A stretch of DNA of 64,000 bases from Flavobacteriaceae bacterium (lineage in GTDB: Bacteria > Bacteroidota > Bacteroidia > Flavobacteriales > Flavobacteriaceae), in NCBI GenBank assembly GCA_023262185.1, contig JALRDO010000001.1, forward strand, positions 62,001 to 126,000, written 5' to 3'. Shown in pieces: positions 15,002 through 23,879 of this stretch (positions within the stretch are counted from its first letter, which is position 1; each line of letters opens with the position of its first letter). The notes below the pieces were generated by a model, which searched no databases, was not told the origin of the DNA, and saw only the letters and a list, made by a program, of their open reading frames with translations. The translations under genes and the position numbers were made by a program.

Positions 15002-16717
15002 ATGTATAGCGCTATTCCATCAGCTCATATTGTCACCTCTGCTTTAAAGCACTTTGGTGTTACACAAGTGGTTATTTCCCCGGGATCACGAAATGCTCCA
15101 CTTATCATGAATATTGTAGCTGATGAGTCGTTCAAAGCCTTTAGCGTTGTCGATGAACGATCTGCTGCTTTTTTTGCCATAGGTCGGGCTCAGGCTACGA
15201 AACAAGCTGTTGCTCTTCTATGTACCTCAGGATCTGCCTTGTTGAACTATTATCCGGCAATAGCAGAGGCCTATTACAGTGAAATACCTTTGCTGGTGCT
15301 ATCGGCTGATAGACCTCCAGAAATGGTAGATATAGGAGATGGACAAACCATTCGCCAACCCAATGTATTCGCATCTCTTTTAGGAAACTCTTTCACCCTT
15401 TCTCTAGATCGAAGGGTGATTAAACAGGCCTCAGATTTTGATCCTTCAATGCCTGTGAATGCAGAAAATGTAGGCATCCTCATTAGGGCGCTATCACGCC
15501 TTCAATCAAAACGTATTCCTGTTCATATCAATATACCTTTCGAAGAACCACTTTATCATCAGATTGATGCTCCTGTAGGACTCATAAACTGGAGGCCTTA
15601 CCCAACAGACATCGCTTCTGATTCTAAGGAGGAGTCTGCTATTGATGGTATAGCAGTGCAGCAGCTTACCTCGGCTAAAGTGATGCTATTGATTGGAGTT
15701 TGGGATCCTTCTGAAGTAGAAAAAGATCAATTAAGGACGCTCATTCAACGCACACAAGCCTTAGTGCTTACCGAAACACTTTCAAATACAAGTGGTTTAG
15801 ATTGTGTCGACAGTATTGATACGTTAATTGCACCGCTTGAAAGCCATGATCAGGGCAAAGTGTTACTCGAAAAGCTTAAACCTAATGTGATCCTTACTAT
15901 TGGAGGCATGGTGGTGTCAAAAAAAATAAAAGCGCTCTTAAGATCGATCAATGGGCTTCAACACATTCATCTTGGGAACACAGCTGCACTTAATACATAC
16001 GGATGTTTAAACGGTCACTACGATTTAGGCGATTTTTCGCAAGCTAGTGTTAACCTTCTTAACAACGATACTACATACGCCAAGTTTTGGATGGATTATT
16101 ACCATCATCTCGTTTCTAAGAGAGCGGATTTTATTTCTGCTGCACCTTTCAGCGATTTTAAGGCATTTTCTCAAGCACTTGAAGCCATTCCTGAAGCATA
16201 TGAACTTCATATCTCAAACAGCTCAGCTATACGTTACGCTCAGTTTTTTTATACCCCTGCTAAAAAGCAATGGTGTAATCGCGGAACAAGTGGTATTGAG
16301 GGTAGCGCCTCAACTGCCGTGGGGTATAGCTCTGTAGAAATGCACGAGAAGACGGTGCTACTCACAGGAGATCTTAGTTTCTTCTACGATACAAACGCTT
16401 ATTGGAATGCTTATGTTCCTTCTTCATTTCGGATAATTGTGATCAATAATTCAGGAGGAGGTATTTTTAGAATCCTTCCGAATGCCAAGAACACCAAAGG
16501 ATTCGAGACCTACTTAGAAACAAGACATGACAAGAAAGCTGAAGAAATCGCCAAGCATTTTGATTTCGAATATCTATCAGTAGCTGATATCGATTCCATG
16601 GCTCAAGCTTTGGGGTCATTCTTTGAAGAGGGCAAACGACCTAAATTACTTGAAGTGTTTACCCCCTCAAATGAAAACGAGGAAGTACTGTTTGATTACT
16701 TTAAATCCCTAAAATGA
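15002..16717 (+). CDS. menD: SEPHCHC synthase
   Basis: A 571-residue thiamine-diphosphate enzyme that joins isochorismate with 2-oxoglutarate to make 2-succinyl-5-enolpyruvyl-6-hydroxy-3-cyclohexene-1-carboxylate. Early motifs are SPGSRNAPL and VDERSAAFFA, with the Glu that activates ThDP. The ThDP/Mg site near the C terminus is GDLSFFYDTNA followed by INNSGGGIFRILP. Length is normal (about 550-580). The frame opens at a TTG (14993), but ATG 15002 is the better start. Its stop overlaps the ATG of the CvfB-like gene (ATGA). Confidence 0.95.
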   Translation: MYSAIPSAHIVTSALKHFGVTQVVISPGSRNAPLIMNIVADESFKAFSVVDERSAAFFAIGRAQATKQAVALLCTSGSALLNYYPAIAEAYYSEIPLLVLSADRPPEMVDIGDGQTIRQPNVFASLLGNSFTLSLDRRVIKQASDFDPSMPVNAENVGILIRALSRLQSKRIPVHINIPFEEPLYHQIDAPVGLINWRPYPTDIASDSKEESAIDGIAVQQLTSAKVMLLIGVWDPSEVEKDQLRTLIQRTQALVLTETLSNTSGLDCVDSIDTLIAPLESHDQGKVLLEKLKPNVILTIGGMVVSKKIKALLRSINGLQHIHLGNTAALNTYGCLNGHYDLGDFSQASVNLLNNDTTYAKFWMDYYHHLVSKRADFISAAPFSDFKAFSQALEAIPEAYELHISNSSAIRYAQFFYTPAKKQWCNRGTSGIEGSASTAVGYSSVEMHEKTVLLTGDLSFFYDTNAYWNAYVPSSFRIIVINNSGGGIFRILPNAKNTKGFETYLETRHDKKAEEIAKHFDFEYLSVADIDSMAQALGSFFEEGKRPKLLEVFTPSNENEEVLFDYFKSLK

Positions 16718-17550
16718 TAGGAATAGGATATAAGAATGATTTGGTGGTGTCTCACCATACCCCTCAGGGATTTTATCTTACTGATGAAGAGGAAACAGAG
16801 ATTCTATTACCAAATAAAGAAGTTCCAGAAGGGTGCAAGCCAGGTGATCGCTTAACCGTTTTCTGTTATCTAGATCACGATGAACGTCCTATCGCAAGTT
16901 TGATAACACCTTATATTGAACGAGATCATCTTGCTGTACTCACTGTTGCGGAGAGCACTTCTATGGGATATTTTCTTGATTGGGGTCTAGAGAAGCAGCT
17001 CCTTTTACCTTTTAGAGAAAGTAATAAACCCCATCAAAAAGGAGACAAGGTGCTTGTGATCTGTATCATGGATGAGCATTCTTCAAGACTTATGGCTAGT
17101 GAGCGCATTGAGAAAAAATATAAAACCGATGCCGGCATCCTTAGTCAAGGCATTCCTTATGCTGCCTATGTGTATCGCAAAACACCAATGGGATACGAAC
17201 TTTTTACTCAAGAAGGAGTAAAGGGTTTGCTTTTTAGAGACCGTGCCGCTGTTGATTTAAAGCCACTTCAAAAATTAAATGTGTTTGTCGATCGTATAAG
17301 GCCAGACGGTAAAATAGATTTTGCTTTACAACTTAAAGGAGAAGATAAGTTTTATCAGGCTAAAGAAAGAGTGGTTCGACAGTTAGAACAGCAGGGAGGT
17401 TTTTTGGCGCTTAACGACAAATCTACCTCAGAGGTGATTTTTGAGCAGCTTCAAATGAGTAAGAAAACCTTTAAAGCAGCTATTGGGATCCTTTTAAAAG
17501 AAAAGCAGATTGTTTTTGAAGACAATGGCATTCGCTTAGTTGTAAACTAG
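16714..17550 (+). CDS. CvfB-like S1 RNA-binding protein
   Basis: A 278-residue protein with the layout of CvfB/YitL: tandem OB/S1-like domains (about residues 1-60, 65-130 and 140-205) and a C-terminal winged helix (about 215-278; TSEVIFEQLQMSKKTFKAAIGILLKEKQIVF would be the HTH region). CvfB proteins bind RNA and affect expression of virulence or stress genes in Staphylococcus; the role in Bacteroidota is not known. Its start overlaps the menD stop, and it lies in the men cluster, where it has no obvious enzymatic job. Confidence 0.85.
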   Translation: MIGIGYKNDLVVSHHTPQGFYLTDEEETEILLPNKEVPEGCKPGDRLTVFCYLDHDERPIASLITPYIERDHLAVLTVAESTSMGYFLDWGLEKQLLLPFRESNKPHQKGDKVLVICIMDEHSSRLMASERIEKKYKTDAGILSQGIPYAAYVYRKTPMGYELFTQEGVKGLLFRDRAAVDLKPLQKLNVFVDRIRPDGKIDFALQLKGEDKFYQAKERVVRQLEQQGGFLALNDKSTSEVIFEQLQMSKKTFKAAIGILLKEKQIVFEDNGIRLVVN

Positions 17551-17588
17551 AAGGATTCACTGTATTTTAGACCCTCTTTGTATATTAA

Positions 17589-18098
17589 ATGAGCGCAGCG
17601 CAGAACGATCAAACTCAATTAACTCAACTCGAACGTAGAACCAAAACGTTGTCGATCAGTCTCTTTTTGGTTTCATTAATGGTAGTGGCGTTGGCTGTGG
17701 TTTATAGTTTTCCGGACCTCTTCGAAAAAGAAGAAATGCTTGTTTATAATGAAGAGGTTTTAGGGTTAAAGCAGCAAATTGAAGAATTGAATGCTGAAAA
17801 TCAGGAACTTAGAAAAATTGAGGAATTTTATTTGGCCAAGCGCCTGCTTGAGAACGATACTATTTATAGTGTTCAAACAGGCATGATTCAAATGGATTCA
17901 ACAAGCTTCATTTCTCAGGGCCTTTCCAATGGGATGTTCATTGAAGCCAGACCCTACTTGAAGTATTCAATAGGATTGTATGAGACCTATGAAGAAGCGA
18001 ATGCATTGAGAAGAGGTCTCGTGAAATTAGGATTTACAGATGCTTTTATAGCCTCTTACAAGGGTACAACTAGACTGCAGATTCACCGTCCACAATAA
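17589..18098 (+). CDS. Membrane-anchored coiled-coil protein with SPOR-like C terminus
   Basis: A 169-residue protein with a short cytoplasmic N terminus, one membrane helix (about residues 23-44), a coiled coil (about 58-85, rich in E/L/Q) and a C-terminal domain. In the C-terminal domain, YSIGLYETYEEANALRRGL and GFTDAFIASYKG resemble the alternating pattern of SPOR domains, which bind denuded septal peptidoglycan. The match is weak and rests on pattern only. It is packed between the CvfB-like gene and menA; the menA ATG follows its stop directly. Probably an inner-membrane protein with a periplasmic domain. Confidence 0.75.
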   Translation: MSAAQNDQTQLTQLERRTKTLSISLFLVSLMVVALAVVYSFPDLFEKEEMLVYNEEVLGLKQQIEELNAENQELRKIEEFYLAKRLLENDTIYSVQTGMIQMDSTSFISQGLSNGMFIEARPYLKYSIGLYETYEEANALRRGLVKLGFTDAFIASYKGTTRLQIHRPQ

Positions 18099-19010
18099 AT
18101 GATGGGATCTTTTAATGCCTGGATTTTAGCCTCTCGTTTACGTACTCTTCCCCTTTCTTTATCTGGTATATTAATAGCAGCTGCCATTGCCATGGATGCT
18201 GGGTTTTTCATTGCTTCAGTCTTCGCCTGGTCGCTAGTAATAACGATTTTACTTCAAATCTTGTCGAATGTCGCCAATGATTATGGCGATGGTGTCAAGG
18301 ATACAGATAATGAATTTAGAATAGGGCCTAAACGGGCGATGCAGTCTGGATTGTTGTCTGCTAAGGACCTCAAAAGGGGTATGTCTATCTTAGTTATTTT
18401 CACTCTTTTGGCAATATGGAGGCTTTTTGTGTCTGCTGATTTGCCTTTTTTAGACTTAATGATTTTTGTGGCCTTAGGATTTCTGGCGCTTTTAGCTGCC
18501 ATTGCCTACACAGTAGGAAAGAGGCCTTATGGTTACAGAGGCTGGGGAGATGTTATGGTGTTTCTCTTTTTCGGAGGGGTTTCGGTAATCGCTGGAAGTT
18601 ACTTGTATATTCAAACGTTTAGTGCGACTCAACTTCTATTCGCTTTATCGATAGGCCTTTACAGTACTTCTGTTTTAAATCTAAACAACCTCAGAGATAG
18701 CGAGTCGGATGCTTTATCGAATAAAATGACCCTTGTAGTTCGTATGGGGTACAATAAGGCTATCATTTATCATCATGTCCTTCTTATGGTTGGTTTTGTG
18801 ACTTATGTGGCAGGAGTAGGTCAAATCGATACTAACGCTACCCTAATTGCCATTCCAGCAGCACTCTATCTGCGTGCTCACCTTAAAAGAGTTCGAACTA
18901 TTAAAAGCGCATCAGCCGGATTAGATCCAGAGTTAAAAAGAATAGCTCTATTTACCTTTTTTTCAGCAGTGTTTGTTTTGGTTTTAGTTGGTGTTAAGCT
19001 ATATCATTAA
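18099..19010 (+). CDS. menA: 1,4-dihydroxy-2-naphthoate polyprenyltransferase
   Basis: A 303-residue UbiA-superfamily membrane enzyme with about eight to nine hydrophobic helices. The two Asp-rich metal/diphosphate motifs are NVANDYGDGVKDTDN (residues 51-65) and NNLRDSESD (about 198-206). It transfers the isoprenoid chain to DHNA to form demethylmenaquinone in the inner membrane. Its stop overlaps the first base of the menC ATG. Confidence 0.93.
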   Translation: MMGSFNAWILASRLRTLPLSLSGILIAAAIAMDAGFFIASVFAWSLVITILLQILSNVANDYGDGVKDTDNEFRIGPKRAMQSGLLSAKDLKRGMSILVIFTLLAIWRLFVSADLPFLDLMIFVALGFLALLAAIAYTVGKRPYGYRGWGDVMVFLFFGGVSVIAGSYLYIQTFSATQLLFALSIGLYSTSVLNLNNLRDSESDALSNKMTLVVRMGYNKAIIYHHVLLMVGFVTYVAGVGQIDTNATLIAIPAALYLRAHLKRVRTIKSASAGLDPELKRIALFTFFSAVFVLVLVGVKLYH

Positions 19011-20071
19011 TGAATGTTATTCAGATACATCCCTATACCCTTGTTTTTAAGAGGCCTGCTCAGACTTCTAGAAACACGATGACCGAAAAGAAGTGTTATG
19101 TGTTGACCTATGGTAGTCCATTAAAGGCGATAGCAGAGTGTAATCTTTTTGAAGGCCTCAGTGCCGACGACCGTTCTGATTATCCAGACAGGCTGAAAGA
19201 GGCTTGCTTAAAACTTGAAAGACTTTTACAGCTTGAACTTCCATTAGAAGATGAACGTTTCAATGAGCTCCTTTCGTCTTACGTTGAACTTCCGTCTATC
19301 CAATTCGGATTAGAACAACTGTGGTATAGTTTTCACAGTGACAATCCTTTCAAAATGTTTTCAACCCCATTCTTTAACGGACAAAAGGGTATTGAAATCA
19401 ATGGCTTAGTGTGGATGGGGGATTTGCCGTTTATGCAAGCGCAGATTGATGATTTACTTAAGAGGGGATTTAATTGCATCAAATTAAAGATTGGAGCACA
19501 TCGCTTTAATGACGAATACACCCTTTTAAAGGGATTAAGAGAAAAGTATTCGGCCGAGGTCCTTGAGTTAAGAGTTGATGCAAACGGGGCGTATGCCCCT
19601 GATAAGGTTCATAAGATCCTCGAACAACTCGCTTCACTTGAAATTCACTCCATAGAACAACCCATAAAAGCAGGTCAATGGGATGAGATGGCCCAGTTGT
19701 GTGAGCATTCTCCGCTACCCATTGCTCTTGATGAAGAGCTTATAGGACTATTCAATGATAAAGAAAAGCAGCGATGTATTTCTCATATTCGTCCGCACTA
19801 CTTGATTCTAAAGCCTGCCTTAATAGGAGGGTTTAAAGCCTGCGATGCCTTTATGGAACTCAATACTCCTTGGTGGATTACCAGCGCTCTAGAGAGCAAT
19901 ATTGGCTTAAATGCAATAGCCCAATACACATCGACAAAAGCGTTGCCTAGACCTCAAGGATTGGGAACAGGAAGTCTATTTACCAATAACTTCGCGTCGC
20001 CACTTTCTATTGAAGAGGCCCGTCTATATTACAACAAAGAATTACCTTGGATCCTAAACACCAACACATGA
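19010..20071 (+). CDS. menC: o-Succinylbenzoate synthase
   Basis: A 353-residue enolase-superfamily enzyme. The catalytic KxK is in NCIKLKIG (about residues 157-164). Metal ligands follow in DANGAY, IEQPI and LDEEL, and the second catalytic Lys is in LILKPALIGG. It dehydrates SHCHC to o-succinylbenzoate in menaquinone synthesis. The stop overlaps the CPBP start (ATGA at 20068). Confidence 0.92.
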   Translation: MNVIQIHPYTLVFKRPAQTSRNTMTEKKCYVLTYGSPLKAIAECNLFEGLSADDRSDYPDRLKEACLKLERLLQLELPLEDERFNELLSSYVELPSIQFGLEQLWYSFHSDNPFKMFSTPFFNGQKGIEINGLVWMGDLPFMQAQIDDLLKRGFNCIKLKIGAHRFNDEYTLLKGLREKYSAEVLELRVDANGAYAPDKVHKILEQLASLEIHSIEQPIKAGQWDEMAQLCEHSPLPIALDEELIGLFNDKEKQRCISHIRPHYLILKPALIGGFKACDAFMELNTPWWITSALESNIGLNAIAQYTSTKALPRPQGLGTGSLFTNNFASPLSIEEARLYYNKELPWILNTNT

Positions 20072-20961
20072 GTTCCTTTATTGAAAAGTCGTATCAGGGC
20101 AAAACTCAAGCATGGCGCTATTTACTAGTTCCTATTGCGTTTATAGCATTTATGAGCTACAACTATTGGGCTACTCTTCAATCTTCGACAGATACCAATG
20201 AGATGATGCAGGTAATGATTCAAAGCATGGGATCTACTACTGTTCTCGCCTTATTGCTACTGCCTTTAGCAATTGGTTTTTTTGTGCTACTTATCTATGG
20301 GTTGCAGGTGTTGCGGATGCCTATGATCGGGCTTTTCACCTCAAGAGCTTCTTTTGATTGGAAGCGTCTTTTCTTCTCCTTTGTGTTATGGTCATTTGTC
20401 ATAGGATGTTCAACCATATTAGACTTTATACTTGCACCCGAGGCTTATGAAATTCAATTTTCATGGGATACTTTTTGGCCTTTTGCACTTGTAGCGATTT
20501 TACTTATACCCCTTCAAACTAGTTTTGAAGAATTACTGTTTAGAGGACATATGACTCAAGGATTAGGTATAATGACAAAGAATAGGGCGGTAGCGTTCAT
20601 TGTACCTTCAGTGATCTTTGGCCTTATGCATATCGGAAATCCTGAAGTTTCAAAATTAGGGTATGGGATATTGGCCTATTATATCGGTTCAGGATTATTT
20701 TTTGGGGCAATGACCCTTTTAGATGAGGGCACAGAGTTAGCATTGGGGTTTCATGCATCAAACAATCTGGTTGGAGCTTTGCTCGTTTCTAGTGATTGGA
20801 CGGCTTTTCAAGTTCCTTCGATCCTCAAGGATATCGGCGAGCCTTCATTTGGTATTGATGCCTTAATTCCACTTTTAGTGATTTACCCTATTGTATTGTG
20901 GGTCTTATCTAAGAAATACCGTTGGAACCAAGTAGGAGCCAAGCTTCTCGGAAAGTTGTGA
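20068..20961 (+). CDS. CPBP family intramembrane metalloprotease
   Basis: A 297-residue multi-spanning protein of the CAAX protease / bacteriocin-processing (Abi) family. The hallmark EExxxR motif is FEELLFRGH (about residues 158-166). It is followed by the second motif FGLMHIGN and the third, LGFHASNN. Such proteins are membrane peptidases; substrates in Bacteroidota are unknown. The ATG at 20068, overlapping the menC stop, is preferred to the in-frame codon at 20047. A CPBP gene between menC and menE is a pattern I associate with flavobacterial men clusters. Confidence 0.87.
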   Translation: MSSFIEKSYQGKTQAWRYLLVPIAFIAFMSYNYWATLQSSTDTNEMMQVMIQSMGSTTVLALLLLPLAIGFFVLLIYGLQVLRMPMIGLFTSRASFDWKRLFFSFVLWSFVIGCSTILDFILAPEAYEIQFSWDTFWPFALVAILLIPLQTSFEELLFRGHMTQGLGIMTKNRAVAFIVPSVIFGLMHIGNPEVSKLGYGILAYYIGSGLFFGAMTLLDEGTELALGFHASNNLVGALLVSSDWTAFQVPSILKDIGEPSFGIDALIPLLVIYPIVLWVLSKKYRWNQVGAKLLGKL

Positions 20962-20964
20962 TTC

Positions 20965-21990
20965 ATGTGGAGTTCTAATTTCAGTATAATCTCCGAGACC
21001 GCTTCTCGTTCTTACCGTACTGAACTTGAATCGATGGTGGCATTGCTGCGCGAGGGTAGAAGCCTTAGTGTTCAGAGTTCTGGATCTACCGGAAAGCCTA
21101 AAGCTTTTAATCTCGACCTTGAGGATGCTTTGGCCTCAGCGGATCTCACCTTGAATTTTTTCAATCTAAAAGCCAAACAGCGTGCCCTTGTGGCGCTGCC
21201 TCTACAAGCCGTATCTGGCGCCTTGATGGTCATTCGAGCGATGCGTGCCGGGCTCGAATTGCATGCTGTCGCACCGCAAGCCAATCCGTTTCTTGGGTTT
21301 GAAGATAAAGAAGATGGATTCTTTGATTTTGTAGCCCTAACTCCTTATCAAGTGGCTCACAGTATGTTTCATTTAAGGCTAGTAAAAACATTGCTTGTAG
21401 GAGGAGCTAGGCTTTCAAATAGTTTACTATATAGTCTTCCAGATGGGAGTCAAATCACGATTTTTGAATCGTACGGAATGACAGAGACCCTCACTCACGT
21501 TGCGCTTAGAAAGCGTTATCCTATTGAAGAGGGTTTATTTACCGCGCTTTCGGGAGTACAATTTACAACCGGAGAAGCCGGCAATCTCATTATCCACGCT
21601 TCACACCTTAAACACAATACTGTGATCACTAATGACAGTGTGCGCTTACATTCTGAGAGGCAATTTGAATATATAGGCAGACTAGATCATGCCATTAATT
21701 CGGGAGGAGTAAAACTCTTTCCTGAACGCATTGAACAAAAAATTTCAAGCGTATATAGCGACTTTTTATTTTTCGTTTCAGCAATGCCGCACCCTGAATT
21801 AGGAGAACAAGCCGCACTCATTATTGAAGGAGATGAGGCACTTCGAAAACAGGTTGAAGAAGGATTGGATCAGATCTCATGGGAAAGGTACGAGAAGCCT
21901 AAGGCAGTATACGCTCTCTCTAATTTTTTCTATACTTCTACTCAAAAATTCGATCGCCTAAGGACAATGGAGCAGCTAAACCTGAAGTAA
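20965..21990 (+). CDS. menE: o-Succinylbenzoate-CoA ligase, short form
   Basis: A 341-residue acyl-adenylate-forming enzyme, shorter than the usual 450-500 residues. Core motifs are present: QSSGSTGKPKAF (P-loop), FESYGMTETLTHVALR (A5), IGRLDHAINSGGVKLFPERIE (A7/A8) and a C-terminal EKPKAVY followed by TSTQKFDR with the catalytic Lys. The missing length is at the N terminus. It activates o-succinylbenzoate with CoA. Its last 15 nt overlap the end of the convergent acyl-CoA carboxylase gene. Confidence 0.88.
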   Translation: MWSSNFSIISETASRSYRTELESMVALLREGRSLSVQSSGSTGKPKAFNLDLEDALASADLTLNFFNLKAKQRALVALPLQAVSGALMVIRAMRAGLELHAVAPQANPFLGFEDKEDGFFDFVALTPYQVAHSMFHLRLVKTLLVGGARLSNSLLYSLPDGSQITIFESYGMTETLTHVALRKRYPIEEGLFTALSGVQFTTGEAGNLIIHASHLKHNTVITNDSVRLHSERQFEYIGRLDHAINSGGVKLFPERIEQKISSVYSDFLFFVSAMPHPELGEQAALIIEGDEALRKQVEEGLDQISWERYEKPKAVYALSNFFYTSTQKFDRLRTMEQLNLK

Positions 21991-23610
21991 TCCCAGTGAA
22001 AAGGGCTCAATTTGTGAATTGTTATTCGCCATTTCTATTCCTAGCGAGAGGTGTTTCCGGGTTTCTACAGGGTCAATGACACCATCTGTCCACAGTCTCG
22101 CTGCGGCGTAATAAGGTGAGGTAGAATGCGCGTACCTCTGCTCAATTTCTTCAAGAAGTGTTTTGCGTTCGTTCTCTGATAAGGATTGTTTGGCACCTTT
22201 TCTTTTACTTTCTTCGATCTGAAGCAACACTTTTGAGGCAGATTGCCCACTCATTACGGCGATTTCAGCCGAGGGCCAAGCAAAGATGAGTCTTGGATCA
22301 TAGGCTTTACCGCACATAGCGTAATTGCCCGCCCCGTAAGAGTTGCCTACCACTATGGTAAACTTGGGTACCACAGAATTGCTCACGGCATTGACAAGTT
22401 TAGCACCGTCTTTAATGATGCCCTGATGCTCACTTTTACTGCCAACCATAAATCCAGTGACGTCTTGGACAAAAATTAAAGGAATCTTCTTCTGATTACA
22501 ATTAGCGATAAAGCGTGTGGCTTTATCCGAAGCATCAGAATAGATGACCCCGCCAATTTGCATTTCGCCTTTGGCGTTTTTAATCACTTTTCTTTCATTA
22601 GCTACAATACCTACTGCCCATCCATCAATGCGTGCATAGCCCGTAATCAATGTCTTGCCGTAATTTTCTTTGTAGGGCTCAAAAGAATCCTTGTCGATAA
22701 AGCATTCTAAAAGGTCGAGCATTTGGTATTGTTCGGATCTATTGTCAGGTAAAATGCTGTACATCTCATCTGGATTTTTACTAGGTGCAACGGAGTTTAT
22801 TCGATTAAATCCAGCAGTTTCTGAGGTCCCTAATTTTGAAATAATAGATTGGATTTTCTTCAAGGCCTCTTGATCCGATGGAACAGCATAATCCACCACG
22901 CCAGAAATCGCGCTATGGGTGTGTGCTCCTCCGAGTGTTTCTTTATCTACATCCTCGCCAACGGCAGCTTTCACAAGGTAAGGTCCAGCTAAGAAGATAG
23001 ATCCTGTGTTTTCTACGATGATGGCTTCATCACTCATGATGGGTAGGTAAGCACCACCAGCAACGCACGAGCCCATTATTGCAGCAATTTGGGTGATTCC
23101 CATACTGCTCATTTTGGCATTATTCCTGAAAATACGACCGAAATGTTCTTTGTCGGCAAATGTATCTTCTTGCATAGGCAGGTAAATTCCTGCACTGTCT
23201 ACAAGATAGATGATTGGAAGTTTGTTTTCGATAGCAATCTCTTGTGCTCTAAGGTTCTTTTTTGCAGTCATAGGGAACCAAGCTCCCGCTTTAACTGAGG
23301 CGTCGTTAGCTACTACAACACAGAGCCTTTCTTTGATTTTACCGATCTGAACGACTACGCCCGCCGATGGACAACCTCCGTGTTCTTGATACATCTGGTC
23401 AGCAGCTAGCTGACCAATTTCAATGACCTCTGATTTTTTGTCAAACAAGAAGTTTAACCGTTCACGAACGGTCATTTTGCCTTGATCCTTCTGATTCTGA
23501 AGTTTAGAAGCTCCTCCGCCAAGGCTCACTTCTTCTTGCTTGTCGTGAAGAAACTTGACCGCATTACGATGGTGTATTTCACGTGCAAGCTCTTTTTTCG
23601 TCTTGGTCAT
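21976..23610 (-). CDS. Acyl-CoA carboxylase, carboxyltransferase (beta) subunit
   Basis: A 544-residue carboxyltransferase of biotin-dependent acyl-CoA carboxylases. It has both crotonase-like halves: an N-terminal part with VRERLNFLFD and an acyl-CoA oxyanion region (GSCVAGGAYLPIM), and a C-terminal part with DVTGFMVGSKSEHQGIIKDGAKLV and GNSYGAGNYAMCGKAYDP. The length and the SEHQGIIKDGAKLV segment resemble methylcrotonyl-CoA carboxylase beta (leucine breakdown) rather than propionyl-CoA carboxylase; this subtype call is tentative. No biotin carboxylase gene is next to it, so its partner must be elsewhere. It is a lone minus-strand gene, tail-to-tail with menE. Confidence 0.88.
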   Translation of the reverse strand: MTKTKKELAREIHHRNAVKFLHDKQEEVSLGGGASKLQNQKDQGKMTVRERLNFLFDKKSEVIEIGQLAADQMYQEHGGCPSAGVVVQIGKIKERLCVVVANDASVKAGAWFPMTAKKNLRAQEIAIENKLPIIYLVDSAGIYLPMQEDTFADKEHFGRIFRNNAKMSSMGITQIAAIMGSCVAGGAYLPIMSDEAIIVENTGSIFLAGPYLVKAAVGEDVDKETLGGAHTHSAISGVVDYAVPSDQEALKKIQSIISKLGTSETAGFNRINSVAPSKNPDEMYSILPDNRSEQYQMLDLLECFIDKDSFEPYKENYGKTLITGYARIDGWAVGIVANERKVIKNAKGEMQIGGVIYSDASDKATRFIANCNQKKIPLIFVQDVTGFMVGSKSEHQGIIKDGAKLVNAVSNSVVPKFTIVVGNSYGAGNYAMCGKAYDPRLIFAWPSAEIAVMSGQSASKVLLQIEESKRKGAKQSLSENERKTLLEEIEQRYAHSTSPYYAAARLWTDGVIDPVETRKHLSLGIEMANNNSQIEPFSLGLLQV

Positions 23611-23690
23611 GACCCTCTGGTTTGCAACTGCAATTTACGATTAATTAAAGCATTTTTACGACCTTTACGCGCCTAACACCAGAAGCTAAT

Positions 23691-23867
23691 ATGAACAAAA
23701 ATACTGTTTTAGCCTACGCTACTTTTTTGATGATACTTATGGGGCTCGTTTTGCTCGCCCTTGCCGCGTTTAAATACGATGAGGTTGCAGGATGGGGTTT
23801 TGCTACCGTCGGAATTGGCTTCTTTGCAATTGCCTGGGTATTTAACGCATTAAAAGGTCGCGTTTAA
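23691..23867 (+). CDS. 58-aa two-helix membrane protein (CAL67264-type)
   Basis: A small gene with an ATG at 23691 and TAA at 23865-23867. The 58-residue product begins MNKNTVLAYATFLMILMGL and has two hydrophobic helices (about residues 6-27 and 35-53) joined by a short KYDEVAGWG turn, ending LKGRV. It resembles the small membrane family that annotation pipelines name CAL67264 in Flavobacteriia, recognised from memory and by its place directly before ettA. The two genes are 12 nt apart and probably co-transcribed. No function is known. Confidence 0.75.
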   Translation: MNKNTVLAYATFLMILMGLVLLALAAFKYDEVAGWGFATVGIGFFAIAWVFNALKGRV

Positions 23868-23879
23868 ATTTTATCATAC

